Positions 1 to 9,405 are shown, numbered from the stretch's first letter. The stretch: DNA of 64,000 nucleotides from an uncultured Saprospiraceae bacterium (GCA_937997635.1 CALLFA010000048.1:1-64000), one strand, 5' to 3'. Numbers and translations: made by a program. Notes: generated by a model not told the origin, from the sequence alone.

Positions 1-875
1 CCAAAAAAGTCAGAGGAGCCTTTAATCAACTGTTTGTCCTTATCAGAAAATCTTGGCAGCCTGTCGCCGACTCCTTTACGCATGGATTCTGGATAATCTC
101 CAAAGTAAATAGGATCAGCAAACCACCCAAGATAAAATTCAAGGGCTCTTTGTGCTGCTTTTATATCTGCATCACTATCCGTCAAAGGTTCTCGCCAATC
201 ACAATTATTGGTAATGCCAATTCTACCATGTTGTTGTGATTGATATTTACGTCGATATACTTCCACCGCTCTGGCGTGAGCTCTTAACAAATTATGTCCT
301 GCCAAATATGGTTCAGAATTGGAGCTTCTGCCTGGAGCAAATATACCTTGACCATAACCTAACATAGCCACGACCCAAGATTCATTGATGGTAATCCAAT
401 TTTTGACTCGATCACCAAATGCTGCAAAACAGATATCTGCATAATCAGCAAAAAAATCTGCTATTTTATGGCCAGTCCAGCCATCGTATTCAAATTGTAA
501 GGCGAGTGGCAAATCCCAATGATACAATGTCACCCATGGTTCGATGTCATTCTCTAATAAAGTATCAATGATGGCATTATAAAATGCTATGCCTTCCTTA
601 TTTCCTTCGCCTCTTCCAGTCGGTTGAATCCTCGGCCAAGAAATTGAAAATCGATATGCCTTTAATCCCATATCTTTCATCAGGGCGATGTCTTCTCTAA
701 ATTTATGAAAATGGTCACATGCAGTATCACCTGTATCTCCATTATAAACTTTAGTTGGTATTTGACAAAACGCATCCCAAATAGATGGTCCTTTACCACC
801 TTCTTTAGAACCTCCTTCAATTTGAAATGAAGATGTGGCTGTACCCCAAATAAATGTATCTGGAAATTTTATCAT
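1..875 (-). CDS. Family GH1 beta-glucosidase, 3' end cut by window edge
   Basis: Retaining beta-glycosidase of glycoside hydrolase family 1, probably cytoplasmic, hydrolysing beta-linked disaccharides or glucosides. The protein starts MIKFPDTFIWGTATSSFQIE, the classic GH1 N-terminus, and continues with a YHWDLPLAL-type segment. The acid/base motif reads WITINESW, so the usual proline of T-x-N-E-P is serine here while the catalytic glutamate is kept. About 291 codons are present; the nucleophile (ENG motif) lies outside the window. The only upstream in-frame ATG is followed at once by a stop, so the start at 875 is firm. It begins 11 bases after the stop of the GPH sugar transporter and is almost certainly cotranscribed, so uptake and hydrolysis of one sugar are linked. 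Substrate specificity cannot be read from the sequence. Confidence 0.93.
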   Translation of the reverse strand, partial: MIKFPDTFIWGTATSSFQIEGGSKEGGKGPSIWDAFCQIPTKVYNGDTGDTACDHFHKFREDIALMKDMGLKAYRFSISWPRIQPTGRGEGNKEGIAFYNAIIDTLLENDIEPWVTLYHWDLPLALQFEYDGWTGHKIADFFADYADICFAAFGDRVKNWITINESWVVAMLGYGQGIFAPGRSSNSEPYLAGHNLLRAHARAVEVYRRKYQSQQHGRIGITNNCDWREPLTDSDADIKAAQRALEFYLGWFADPIYFGDYPESMRKGVGDRLPRFSDKDKQLIKGSSDFF

Positions 876-886
876 TTTTACATTGG

Positions 887-2494
887 TTAAAATTCTCCGT
901 TTGCTAATTCAATTTTTCTTCGACTATTTAGTTCGGTTGTAATTTCATTCATTTTATTACTCGTCAATGGATAAAACAACATAAAAAATGCTGCTAATAC
1001 GGCCATTATAGAAGGCACCCAACTCATCAACATTTTGATGCCAGGAAATGATTGTTCAATCGACAAAGCATTAGTTCCATCATAATTGTAAGAGGCCAAA
1101 ATAAATCCAATAATCGCACCTGCAATACCTCCTCCAAATTTAGTCGCAAATGATCCCGCAGAATAAATAAGTCCAGTAGCTCTTCTTTCATTTTTCCATT
1201 CTGAGAAATCTGCTACATCACCCAACATAACGAAAAAGAGAGTAGGGAAAATAGCTGCTGCAAATTCTGATAAAATCCCCAAGACAAAAATACCTGTTAT
1301 ATCTGTTGGGCCACAAAACCATAATAATGCATTTACTATAGCAGAAAAAAGTAAGGCATAAATAAATAAATTTCGTTTGCCTAATCGATTACTCAATGGT
1401 GCGGTAGCAAATGCTCCAGCAATAGATACTAGACCTAAGCCTACCAAGTAAGAAGCGGATAATAATTCATCATTTAAATAATGGGTAAAGTAAATGATGA
1501 CAATCCCCTGTTTGATCGCATTATAAATATTGAATAATAAACCGATGACGATTAATACCATCCATGGTCTATTTGTAAGCAAATTTTTGAAATCAGCTCC
1601 TAAATTTGACCGCTGAGATTTAGGAGGTAATACTCGTTCCTTTGTTGTAAAAAAAGTGACAATCATCAACAGAGCCAACAAGACTGACATGATATACATC
1701 GAAGTGCTGTATCCCTTTTTTTGATCTATTATGGTGAAACTATTTGCAGTCAACCCTTTCTCTCCATTAACAATAAAAGAGTAGGTACTACCAGATTCCA
1801 TTTGAAAATTCTTTCTTTTCGTTGCTTCTTCATTTAGATTGTCATTCCATTGAAAAGTAGCTATACCATTGTTGGTTTTTATCCCTACACTTTCGACATC
1901 TTTGGTTGCAGTTATTTCTACTTTATAGCTTTCTTCATCAATTTCAGACAGGTTGATGTTAGGAGCTACATTGCCAAAATGAGCAACTAAAAAAAGTAAT
2001 GACGCTTGTACCAACATGCCGCCGGCAAATGCTCCAGACATTCGAAATGAGCCTATAGAGGTTCGCTCTTTATCATCCCCTGTCATGACCCCCATTAAAG
2101 CACCATAAGGAATATTATTAGCAGTGTATATTAATGTGAATAAGATATAAGATACATACGCATAGATCATTTTACCACCTTCATCAAAATTTGGTGTGGT
2201 AAACAGCAATGCCAATATCAATCCCAAAGGGATTGCAGTCCATAAAATCCATGGTCTGAATTTTCCATGTTTTGAATTCGTGTGGTCTCCGATTACACCC
2301 ATCACCACATCGCTAATACCATCACTGAATCTGGCTGTCAAAAGAACTAGACCAGCAGATGCTGGACTCAAACCAAAAACATCCGTATAAAAGATAAATA
2401 GAAAGGTTGCAACACCCCTCCAAGCAATATTCGCTGCAGCATCACCTAGACCATAGCCAAGCTTTTCAACAATTGGAACTGTGTGCTTCGACAT
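887..2494 (-). CDS. GPH-family sugar:cation symporter (MFS) with periplasmic insertion
   Basis: Inner-membrane transporter of the glycoside-pentoside-hexuronide:cation symporter family (MelB/XylP-like), expected to import a glycoside with Na+ or H+. The N-terminus (EKLGYGLGDAAANIAW) and the motif after helix 2 (DVVMGVIGDHTNSKHGKFRPW) are diagnostic. At 535 residues it is longer than the usual 450-480. The excess is a hydrophilic segment at about residues 175-265 (nt 1700-1970), between predicted helices 5 and 6 and so on the periplasmic side; it reads like a small beta domain. ATG start at 2494. The downstream GH1 glycosidase follows after 11 bases, and the NTF2-RidA gene lies 108 bases upstream on the same strand. 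Family assignment is secure; the substrate is inferred from the neighbour only. Confidence 0.92.
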   Translation of the reverse strand: MSKHTVPIVEKLGYGLGDAAANIAWRGVATFLFIFYTDVFGLSPASAGLVLLTARFSDGISDVVMGVIGDHTNSKHGKFRPWILWTAIPLGLILALLFTTPNFDEGGKMIYAYVSYILFTLIYTANNIPYGALMGVMTGDDKERTSIGSFRMSGAFAGGMLVQASLLFLVAHFGNVAPNINLSEIDEESYKVEITATKDVESVGIKTNNGIATFQWNDNLNEEATKRKNFQMESGSTYSFIVNGEKGLTANSFTIIDQKKGYSTSMYIMSVLLALLMIVTFFTTKERVLPPKSQRSNLGADFKNLLTNRPWMVLIVIGLLFNIYNAIKQGIVIIYFTHYLNDELLSASYLVGLGLVSIAGAFATAPLSNRLGKRNLFIYALLFSAIVNALLWFCGPTDITGIFVLGILSEFAAAIFPTLFFVMLGDVADFSEWKNERRATGLIYSAGSFATKFGGGIAGAIIGFILASYNYDGTNALSIEQSFPGIKMLMSWVPSIMAVLAAFFMLFYPLTSNKMNEITTELNSRRKIELANGEF

Positions 2495-2602
2495 TCTACA
2501 TTATTTTGTGTTAAATAAGAATGGTTACTTTGGATAGGTCACGAACAAAATCCAGGGTTAAGGAATTAATTCGAGTATAAGAATAGCACATTTTTTTATA
2601 AC

Positions 2603-3490
2603 TCACAGCTTTGCAGCCCACATTTCGATTTCCACTAAAAGAGTCATCAGCAAAGGAGTCTGTACTGCTGTGCGCACTGGAAGCGGCTGATTAAAATAGG
2701 TTTTATAGACTTCATTAAATCTAGGCCAGTTGTCGAGATCGGTCAAGTACACATTACACTTGAATACATCATTTAATGTACAGCCTCCATCTGCCAATTG
2801 TTTTGCACAATTTTGCATGGTCAGATGGGTTTGTTCTTCTATGGTATCGCCGATGACATTGCCATCTAGATCAATGGCGGCCTGACCAGAAATAACAACT
2901 AGTTTGGATGGGTTAATTTCCAATACTGGTGAATATGGTCCTGCAGTAATGTGTTGGCCAGCTTGCTTAGGTATGCTGATCGCTGGTGTCACTGATGTGG
3001 GATTCCCACCCATTGGATATGGTAAGTAGCCAGTAAAGCCTTGTATTTTCCAAGCGCCATTTTTCTTTTGACAACGATACAGGGTTTGCCAATTAAGCCG
3101 AACTGATGTCCCATCACTGGCAAGCACTTGACCATCGAACTTTTTATGCGCAACTGCAACATCTCCTTGAACATCTATGTCTCTCAGATTAGTCGCTTTA
3201 TAAAAGGCCTCTTCATAATCTTCCGCCCACTCTGTTTTACTAAAATCTTCCGCTTGCTTAAGCCATTCGATTTTGTAATCCTCAAGTGTTGCAAAATTTA
3301 ATATCCAAGCATCAGGGTTGTCTTTTGCTGCACCGTCAATGCCCATAAATGATTCTTCGATAAAATCATCTTGGACCATGGTCCAGTCTTGTTGGCAAAA
3401 GGCGATAATGTCTCTTTCCACCAACATTTCCCAGATGTCATGTCTATCGGTATTTGGTGCGAATGGGTTTTTATATTGACTTTTTTCCAT
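2603..3490 (-). CDS. NTF2-like domain fused to RidA/YjgF-type domain
   Basis: A two-domain protein of about 295 residues. The N-terminal part (about residues 1-150) looks like an NTF2/SnoaL-like fold: it opens with DIWEMLVERDIIAFCQQDW and ends with a WQTLYRCQKKNGAWKIQGFTG strand pair typical of that family. The C-terminal part (about 165-295) is a YjgF/YER057c/UK114 (Rid) domain with the signature around CNVYLTDLDNWPRFNEVY and the conserved arginine in LPVRTAVQ. RidA proteins hydrolyse reactive enamine/imine intermediates; NTF2-like domains are often small-molecule enzymes or binding modules. The reading frame stays open upstream into the SDR gene, but the ATG at 3490, 10 bases after the SDR stop, gives the sensible N-terminus. 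The close spacing implies an operon. The function of the fusion is unknown. Confidence 0.82.
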   Translation of the reverse strand: MEKSQYKNPFAPNTDRHDIWEMLVERDIIAFCQQDWTMVQDDFIEESFMGIDGAAKDNPDAWILNFATLEDYKIEWLKQAEDFSKTEWAEDYEEAFYKATNLRDIDVQGDVAVAHKKFDGQVLASDGTSVRLNWQTLYRCQKKNGAWKIQGFTGYLPYPMGGNPTSVTPAISIPKQAGQHITAGPYSPVLEINPSKLVVISGQAAIDLDGNVIGDTIEEQTHLTMQNCAKQLADGGCTLNDVFKCNVYLTDLDNWPRFNEVYKTYFNQPLPVRTAVQTPLLMTLLVEIEMWAAKL

Positions 3491-3500
3491 AAATCCTTTT

Positions 3501-4292
3501 TCATTTTTTAGTGACAAATGCTTTATTGAAAAGCATGCTAGTCGTACCTGCATCGACATATATTGTTTGTCCTGTGATGGCTCGGCTATTTTCAGATAAT
3601 AAAAAGGCAGCAGCACGACCACAATCGATGGGTTCTATTAATTTGTGCAACACCTGTTGGTCTTGAATAAAATCTTCTACCCATTGTTGCGGATCTGTAG
3701 CCCATTGTTTTATCAAATCCAGATTTTGTTCCGCATGTACCATACCCGGTGCAATAGCATTACAACGGATATTGTGCTGTCCTAATTCGTATGCGAGCGC
3801 TCGGGTAAACCCTTCCACTGCATTTTTAGAAGACGCGTAGGTAGAGTAATTGGGTTGGCTTGCAAATGCATGAACGGAAGATACGTTTACAATATTCCCT
3901 GTACGTTTGTTATCAAGTAATTGTTGCACAAAATATTTGGTGACCCGCCACACGCCTTTCATATTCACATCATACAAACTGTCGTATTCTTCTTCTGTGA
4001 TTTCATGAACAGCTTTAGTGAGGCCAACACCAGCATTATTTACCAAACCATCAATCACCCCTACTTTAGTTGCGATCTGATCAAACATTTTCTCTACTTC
4101 TTCCTTCTGTCTCAAATCCGCTTTGAATCCAATTGCATTTGTAAACTGATCAACAGCTTTATCTATTTTATTTTGATCAATGTCGTTGATGATGATCCTC
4201 GCTCCTACCTCCTCCAATGCCTGGCACACTCCAAAGCCGACTCCTACGCCAGCAGCACCAGTGACAAGAATTGTAGATTGACTGAGATTCAT
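3501..4292 (-). CDS. SDR-family NAD(P)-dependent oxidoreductase
   Basis: Classical short-chain dehydrogenase/reductase of 263 residues, a usual length. The Rossmann glycine motif (TGAAGVGVGFG, residues 11-21), the NNAG motif (85-88) and the catalytic Ser138/139, Tyr152 and Lys156 are all visible. A dinucleotide-binding acidic residue (NDID) after beta-2 favours NAD over NADP. It oxidises or reduces a hydroxyl/keto group on a small substrate, plausibly a sugar or sugar acid given the sugar transporter and GH1 enzyme two genes downstream, but that is inference from context. It leads a minus-strand run into the NTF2-RidA gene (10-base gap). Upstream lies the repeat array, so a promoter should sit in 4293-4380; a TATCTTAG sequence there is only a near match to the Bacteroidota box. 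Confidence 0.93.
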   Translation of the reverse strand: MNLSQSTILVTGAAGVGVGFGVCQALEEVGARIIINDIDQNKIDKAVDQFTNAIGFKADLRQKEEVEKMFDQIATKVGVIDGLVNNAGVGLTKAVHEITEEEYDSLYDVNMKGVWRVTKYFVQQLLDNKRTGNIVNVSSVHAFASQPNYSTYASSKNAVEGFTRALAYELGQHNIRCNAIAPGMVHAEQNLDLIKQWATDPQQWVEDFIQDQQVLHKLIEPIDCGRAAAFLLSENSRAITGQTIYVDAGTTSMLFNKAFVTKK

Positions 4293-4382
4293 GTATTGTT
4301 GATATGTAGTCGACTAAGATAGGTTTATCACTTTGGAATGATACAAAAGCCTCATGAAATCATTTAAAAAGAATTCTCAATT

Positions 4383-5160
4383 GAATAATTTTTCACGGTT
4401 TTTGATTCAAAAACCCGTGCCAAATTGCTTTCACGTATATCTACCACCACAGGAAAAATCCCGTGGCTACCAAGATTTAGTACCTACGGCACTTTTACAA
4501 TTACAATTAAAAGGAAATAATAATCCAATTCTATTCGCGAGTTTATACATGACATCTTCGTAGATGTTTTAATTAGTCAATGGAATAAATTTTACAAGGT
4601 TTTTGATTCAAAAACCCGCGCCAAATTGCTTTCACGTATATATACCACCACGGGAAAAATCCTGTGGCTACCAAGATTTAGTACCTACGGCACTTTTACA
4701 ATTACAATTAAAAGGAAATAATAATCCAGTTCTATTCGCGAGTTTATACATGACATCTTCGTAGATGTTTTAATTAGTCAATGGAATAAATTTTTCACGG
4801 TTTTTGATTCAAAAACGCGCGCCAAATTGCTTTCACGTATATCTATCACCACGAGAAAAATCTCATGGCTACCAAGATTTAGTACCTACGGCACTTTTAC
4901 GATTACATTTAAAAGACGATAAACTACCTGTTTTATGCGCACACTTGTATATGACTTTTTCGTAAAACTTTTAATTCCTCAAAGAATAAATTATGTTCGA
5001 CTTTTAATTAGAAAATGAGAGCGAAATTGCTTTTACTTCCATCTATCACCACGAGAAAAATCACGTGGCTACCAAGATTTAGTACCTACGGCACTTTTAC
5101 GATTACATTTAAAAGACAATAAACCACTTGTCTTTATTCGCGTATGTGTAAATGGTAATG
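4383..5160. repeat. Four tandem copies of a ~201-bp hairpin-bearing repeat
   Basis: This 780-base stretch between the SDR and RraA-like genes holds no convincing gene. It holds a tandem repeat with period 200-201: the marker GTTTTTGATTC begins at 4398, 4599 and 4800, and the GC(C/G)AAATTGC marker at 4821 recurs at 5021. The third and especially the fourth copy have diverged. Every copy contains an inverted repeat of the form CCACNNG-AAAAAT-CNNNTGG followed by GCTACCAAGATTTAGTACC. The arm bases differ between copies in partly compensating ways (GGG/CC in copies 1-2, GAG/CTC in copy 3). One copy can be read as a 69-codon frame, but the frame is not kept in the others, so it is not coding. Confidence 0.88.
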
Positions 5161-5171
5161 ATGCATTCATA

Positions 5172-5861
5172 TCACATAACACCAAACTTAGCATAAGCTT
5201 CCACTGTACTCATCCCATTTTCAATGGCCTTCTTTAATTTGCTTTCGGTCGTCGCTTTTTCAAAAGCCAAATGAATCACTTTTTCTTCCACATCTTTAGG
5301 AATAACGAGTACACCATCCCGATCTCCAAATACAATATCTCCTGGATTGATCGCCACCCCATTCATCTCGATCGAACAATTGAAATCGACGACTTTTCCT
5401 CTCACACCTTGATCTTGCGCATAGGCACCAAACGAAAAGCATGGCAACCCGACGTTTAATACTCCTTCTGAATCTCTGTGGTACCCGTCCAAAACAGCCC
5501 CTGCTGCTTTCAGATGTCTGGCTCTTGTACTCATCATCTCGCCCCATAATGCATACGATGGACTCGAACCAGTGCAGATGTACACATCATTTTCTTGCAA
5601 AGAATCCAAGGCCTCGAACATGACACCGAAGTCTTTATCTTCCAATGATTTTTCTGTTATAAGCGCGTGTCCTATATCTGCCTCTTTGACTGGCATTGCT
5701 CGTCCGACAATGATCATGCTGTTGTCAATTGCTTGGATGTCGGGAGACAAAAATTGATGTTGCAAATTCATAGTATCCATCACATCACCCAAGACCGCAG
5801 AAAACAATTGGGTCTTCATGATTGTGAACAATTCGCTATCGGATGTCCAGGCAAGTGTCAT
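5172..5861 (-). CDS. RraA-family protein (HMG/CHA aldolase-like)
   Basis: About 229 residues related to RraA and to 4-hydroxy-4-methyl-2-oxoglutarate / 4-carboxy-4-hydroxy-2-oxoadipate aldolases, once annotated as dimethylmenaquinone methyltransferases. The family features GRAMPVKEADIGHAL, the DGYHRDSEG stretch with the conserved Arg-Asp pair, and NPGDIVFGDRDGVLVIP are present. Such proteins are divalent-metal lyases or RNase E regulators; no RNase E link is visible, so a catabolic lyase is more likely. The frame is open to 5918, but the ATG at 5861 overlaps the upstream stop as ATGA and is preferred. That overlap implies translational coupling with the FG-GAP/UnbV lipoprotein upstream. Exact substrate unknown. 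Confidence 0.87.
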   Translation of the reverse strand: MTLAWTSDSELFTIMKTQLFSAVLGDVMDTMNLQHQFLSPDIQAIDNSMIIVGRAMPVKEADIGHALITEKSLEDKDFGVMFEALDSLQENDVYICTGSSPSYALWGEMMSTRARHLKAAGAVLDGYHRDSEGVLNVGLPCFSFGAYAQDQGVRGKVVDFNCSIEMNGVAINPGDIVFGDRDGVLVIPKDVEEKVIHLAFEKATTESKLKKAIENGMSTVEAYAKFGVM

Positions 5862-8800
5862 TTGCTTTTGATTTCGTTTAACTTTAAAATAAGAGAGCTG
5901 TCTTGATTTCGAAGCCAAAGGAATCTATTGTCACTAATCGGCAAAATATCTCTTACTTCGCCTTGCACACCTAGTGAAGACGATCCTCTTCCCGATGTAG
6001 TAAAAGATCCATTGCCCTCACCAATTAATAATGTTCCCTTATTGGATAGGTTTTGGCCTAGTTGTTCCATCGCACCAATTTGATTACCTCCAAGTAATAG
6101 ATCATCATTTCCGTCTCCATTAATGTCAGTAGAATGGACAGCATATATTGGCGACTGTTGTGCTTCCCAATTTAAATCAGAGATTGTGAATGAACGCTTT
6201 TTGTTATTGATCAATAGGCTGGTGGCTAATGTGTACACCTTTCTGTCTGGAGACTGCTGTAACTGCTCTAGTCCGATGATATCTTCCACAGTCGCAGAAG
6301 CATAGTCCGAGTAAGAGTTGAATTTCTTTTTTAGCGAAGGCATTTGCTTCAACAAATCGTCTCGAAATGCATAGGGATAACCTTTTCCATTTGTTGTTTT
6401 GCACAAAATAGGATCGATTGTTCCATTCTGATCGTAATCACCAGCATACAATTTTAATGGCTCAATGCTATCCGCTTTGAGTTGAGAATTGAGTCCATAA
6501 TTACCAAGTACTGCATCGGGATATCCATCATTATTCGCATCTAAAAGTTCAATAGTATTCCATAAGCCTGATGAATTGTCTATGTGTGAAACTGTAAAAT
6601 GGTCGCCTTCATTTTGGCAAATTGTCACTGGCATCCAATGTCCAACGACAATTAAATCTTCGTCCCCATCCTGGTCATAATCGACCCATTGTGCATCCAT
6701 CACCACTTGATTGGAATCCAAGTCTGGAATTTTTTCGGAAATGCGATTTGTGAATTTACCAGACCCATCATTTTCCAATAACACACTAGGTGAACTTTCT
6801 GGATATTGTCTTGACTTTGCAAATCCACCAATAAATAAATCAACATCACCATCTCCATCGTAATCATTTGGGCGCACAACTGAATGGCTTTTTCCTGCGT
6901 CTGCTATTTTTTCACTTTCGTAAAATGTCCCGTTACCTTTATTTAGAAATAACATATCCATCCGAGATTTATCATCCGTCTGAGTGTAATTTTCATAAGT
7001 CACATACAAGTCTACATCTCCATCTCCATCAGCATCAAAAAAAGAGGCATCTTTCTCCCCAGCAGTTTGTTGGTGATGATTAAATGTAAATGCCTTTTGG
7101 AATGAGCCGTCACTTTTCTGATAATACAATTGACCTGCAGTATTATCAGTTGCACAAATGTATACATCCAGCCGCCCATCTTGATTCACATCAGCGACTG
7201 CTCCTTTGGGACCATAATCGGAGAGTTTAAATGGCAATAACGCTTGTTGGTCAAAATCAGAATAATTGCTGTCTTCATGGGCAAATGGGAATGCTTCTTC
7301 AGTCTCTCGAATTAAAATGCTTTGATTATTAACCTCATCTTGTTCTGAATGCTTACTTGCATCGTATAGCAATGTAATGTCTCCCGACCCAGTTAGATCT
7401 TGCGTTTGATAAACACCATCGCTCCACAGGGCCGAAATACTAGAAGCTTCTTTGACTGTCTTTTCTGCAAATAAAATTAAGGGTTCTACAGATGATTGAA
7501 AGCCGCGAGCGAGGTTAAGTTTTTTGCAAACGATTACCTCTTTTTTGGCATTTAATAAACAGACATTTGCGCCAATGGCAAACTGATTTGTCTTTGATCC
7601 TTTTAAGACTACCCTTACTGAAGATTTACCAGTTCGTTCAACAGTATTGTTTTTATACAAGCTGATTTTATCATTGACATTATTAACAACTAAATCCAAA
7701 TCTCCATCAGCATCCAGGTCGGCATAGGCTGCACCGTTGGATAAGTGTGCTTCGTCAAAGCCGCTGTGTTCTGTCATATGTTCAAACTGGAGTTGACCTT
7801 TATTTTCAAAAAAATAATTAGAGACATCAATTGATGGAATTTTTGAAATCAGATCAGACACATCAACTGCTGATTGATTTTTCTGATTTTGAATCTGTTC
7901 ATTTGCCGCGTATGCCATGAAGTCCATATTGGTATAATCAGCTTTATATCCATTTGTGATAAACACATCATTATCACCATCCAAATCAAAATCTTCAATC
8001 AGGCTAGCCCAACTCCAATCAGTATTTGACAGTCCTGCAAGCTGACCAACTTCAGAGAATGTACCATCTCCGTTATTCAGTTGCAGCATATTTCGCATAC
8101 TTTGTTTGTGAAATCCAATTTGATAAAGTTGCTGTTTCTTTTGATAATTGTCGGAACCAGAAGTCATCTGGATGCGCGCGTGTTCTTCAGGAAGCATATC
8201 CAAAGTCAAAATATCTGGCAATCCATCTTGATTGATGTCAGCGATGTCATTGCCCATAGAAAAGAGGGATGTTTGATCCAACATGTTTTTCACTTCATTG
8301 TTAAAAGTTCCGTCCTGTTGATTGATGTACACATAGTCCTCTTCGTTGTAATCATTGCTGACATAAATGTCTGGCCATCCATCACCATTTAGGTCGTCAA
8401 CTCCAACACCCAAGCCAAAACCCAATACAGAACTTTGGATGCCTGCTTGCTCCGTGACATCATAAAATCGACCAATCATTTCTTCTCCTTGTACAAATAA
8501 ATCATTGCGATACAACCGATCACCATAAGCCTTATTTTCCTGATTTTTATACTGCGATAGATTTTTAGAAAAGCCCGCATATTGTTGTACAGAGTGATTC
8601 AGTAAATACATATCCAAATCACCATCTCGATCGTAATCTAGAAAGGCTGCTTGTGTCGAATACCCTTGGTCGTCGAGTCCAAGTAACGCACTACTTTCTG
8701 AAAATGTCAAATTTCGGTTATTCAGAAACAATTGATTTTTGCGTCTGACACCTAGGGCTGCCGCTGACCGACAGATGTAAATATCCAACCAACCATCGGC

Positions 8801-9169
8801 ATTGACATCAACCATTGTCACACCAGTATTCCAAAGTCCATCTGCGCTAACACCCGCGGAGGCAGCGATCTCTTTAAATTTTAAATCACCCTGATTGAGG
8901 TATAAGTGGCTGGCCATCATATTGCCTGTACAGTAAATGTCTGGCAGACCATCATTGTTGATGTCGCCAATGGCAATACCACCTCCATTATAGAAATAGC
9001 CGAAAGTAAGCACGTTAAATTCTTCTGATTCTCGAACTAGATTTTTGAAGGTGATGTTGGAGAGAGAAGAAGAAACCTCTGAGAACAATCCTTGGGGTTC
9101 GGTTGTGCAAGAGCTTAGGGAAATGATTGCGCTTAAGGTGATAAAAAGGACAGTTAATCTTATCATCAT
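5858..9169 (-). CDS. Large FG-GAP/VCBS and ASPIC/UnbV repeat lipoprotein (CRTAC1-like)
   Basis: A protein of about 1103 residues with a lipoprotein signal (MMIRLTVLFITL, lipobox LSSC) and so probably membrane anchored. It carries around 14 calcium-binding D-x-D-x-D-G loops, for example DINNDGLPDIYC, DYDRDGDLDMYL and DADGDGDVDLYV, in two sets typical of beta-propeller FG-GAP/VCBS repeats. An ASPIC/UnbV-type segment lies between them at about residues 525-620 (AIGANVCLLNAKKEVIVCKK). Such proteins are abundant in Bacteroidota, often near polysaccharide or SusCD loci; the biochemical role is not established. The frame extends to a TTG at 9181, but the double ATG at 9169/9166 gives a proper signal peptide. 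The stop overlaps the start of the RraA-like gene. Confidence 0.9.
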   Translation of the reverse strand: MMIRLTVLFITLSAIISLSSCTTEPQGLFSEVSSSLSNITFKNLVRESEEFNVLTFGYFYNGGGIAIGDINNDGLPDIYCTGNMMASHLYLNQGDLKFKEIAASAGVSADGLWNTGVTMVDVNADGWLDIYICRSAAALGVRRKNQLFLNNRNLTFSESSALLGLDDQGYSTQAAFLDYDRDGDLDMYLLNHSVQQYAGFSKNLSQYKNQENKAYGDRLYRNDLFVQGEEMIGRFYDVTEQAGIQSSVLGFGLGVGVDDLNGDGWPDIYVSNDYNEEDYVYINQQDGTFNNEVKNMLDQTSLFSMGNDIADINQDGLPDILTLDMLPEEHARIQMTSGSDNYQKKQQLYQIGFHKQSMRNMLQLNNGDGTFSEVGQLAGLSNTDWSWASLIEDFDLDGDNDVFITNGYKADYTNMDFMAYAANEQIQNQKNQSAVDVSDLISKIPSIDVSNYFFENKGQLQFEHMTEHSGFDEAHLSNGAAYADLDADGDLDLVVNNVNDKISLYKNNTVERTGKSSVRVVLKGSKTNQFAIGANVCLLNAKKEVIVCKKLNLARGFQSSVEPLILFAEKTVKEASSISALWSDGVYQTQDLTGSGDITLLYDASKHSEQDEVNNQSILIRETEEAFPFAHEDSNYSDFDQQALLPFKLSDYGPKGAVADVNQDGRLDVYICATDNTAGQLYYQKSDGSFQKAFTFNHHQQTAGEKDASFFDADGDGDVDLYVTYENYTQTDDKSRMDMLFLNKGNGTFYESEKIADAGKSHSVVRPNDYDGDGDVDLFIGGFAKSRQYPESSPSVLLENDGSGKFTNRISEKIPDLDSNQVVMDAQWVDYDQDGDEDLIVVGHWMPVTICQNEGDHFTVSHIDNSSGLWNTIELLDANNDGYPDAVLGNYGLNSQLKADSIEPLKLYAGDYDQNGTIDPILCKTTNGKGYPYAFRDDLLKQMPSLKKKFNSYSDYASATVEDIIGLEQLQQSPDRKVYTLATSLLINNKKRSFTISDLNWEAQQSPIYAVHSTDINGDGNDDLLLGGNQIGAMEQLGQNLSNKGTLLIGEGNGSFTTSGRGSSSLGVQGEVRDILPISDNRFLWLRNQDSSLILKLNEIKSK

Positions 9170-9359
9170 ATACTCTAGCAAAATAATGAAATAAACTCGG
9201 AGGAACAGTAAGAGATAAAGAAATATTAAGAGTAGAATAGTAAGTTCGAACCATTAAGTATCCTGGATGAACCATTTAGAAATTAAGGATCTATTACTGC
9301 AGGCGTTTGCTTTTTTGCAAAAGAAGAACAGTAAGTCTTGTCGGATAGAAAACTTTTGT

Positions 9360-9386
9360 CCCCAACAAGCGAGTTTGCGAACGACC
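9360..9386 (-). repeat. Isolated copy of the GTTCGCAAACT...TTGTTGGG short repeat
   Basis: On the minus strand this segment reads GGTCGTTCGCAAACTCGCTT followed by GTTGGGG, nearly identical to the units tandemly arranged at 13424-13515. It lies in the spacer between the FG-GAP/UnbV lipoprotein and the cold shock gene terminator. It is probably a dispersed intergenic repeat. Confidence 0.7.
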
Positions 9387-9405
9387 TAAAAGCATAGCGT
9401 CCTAC

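Noticed and set aside
4354-4563. 69-codon plus-strand frame in the first 201-bp repeat
   Set aside because: The frame is not preserved in the other repeat copies, which differ by indels and stops; it is a by-product of the repeat.
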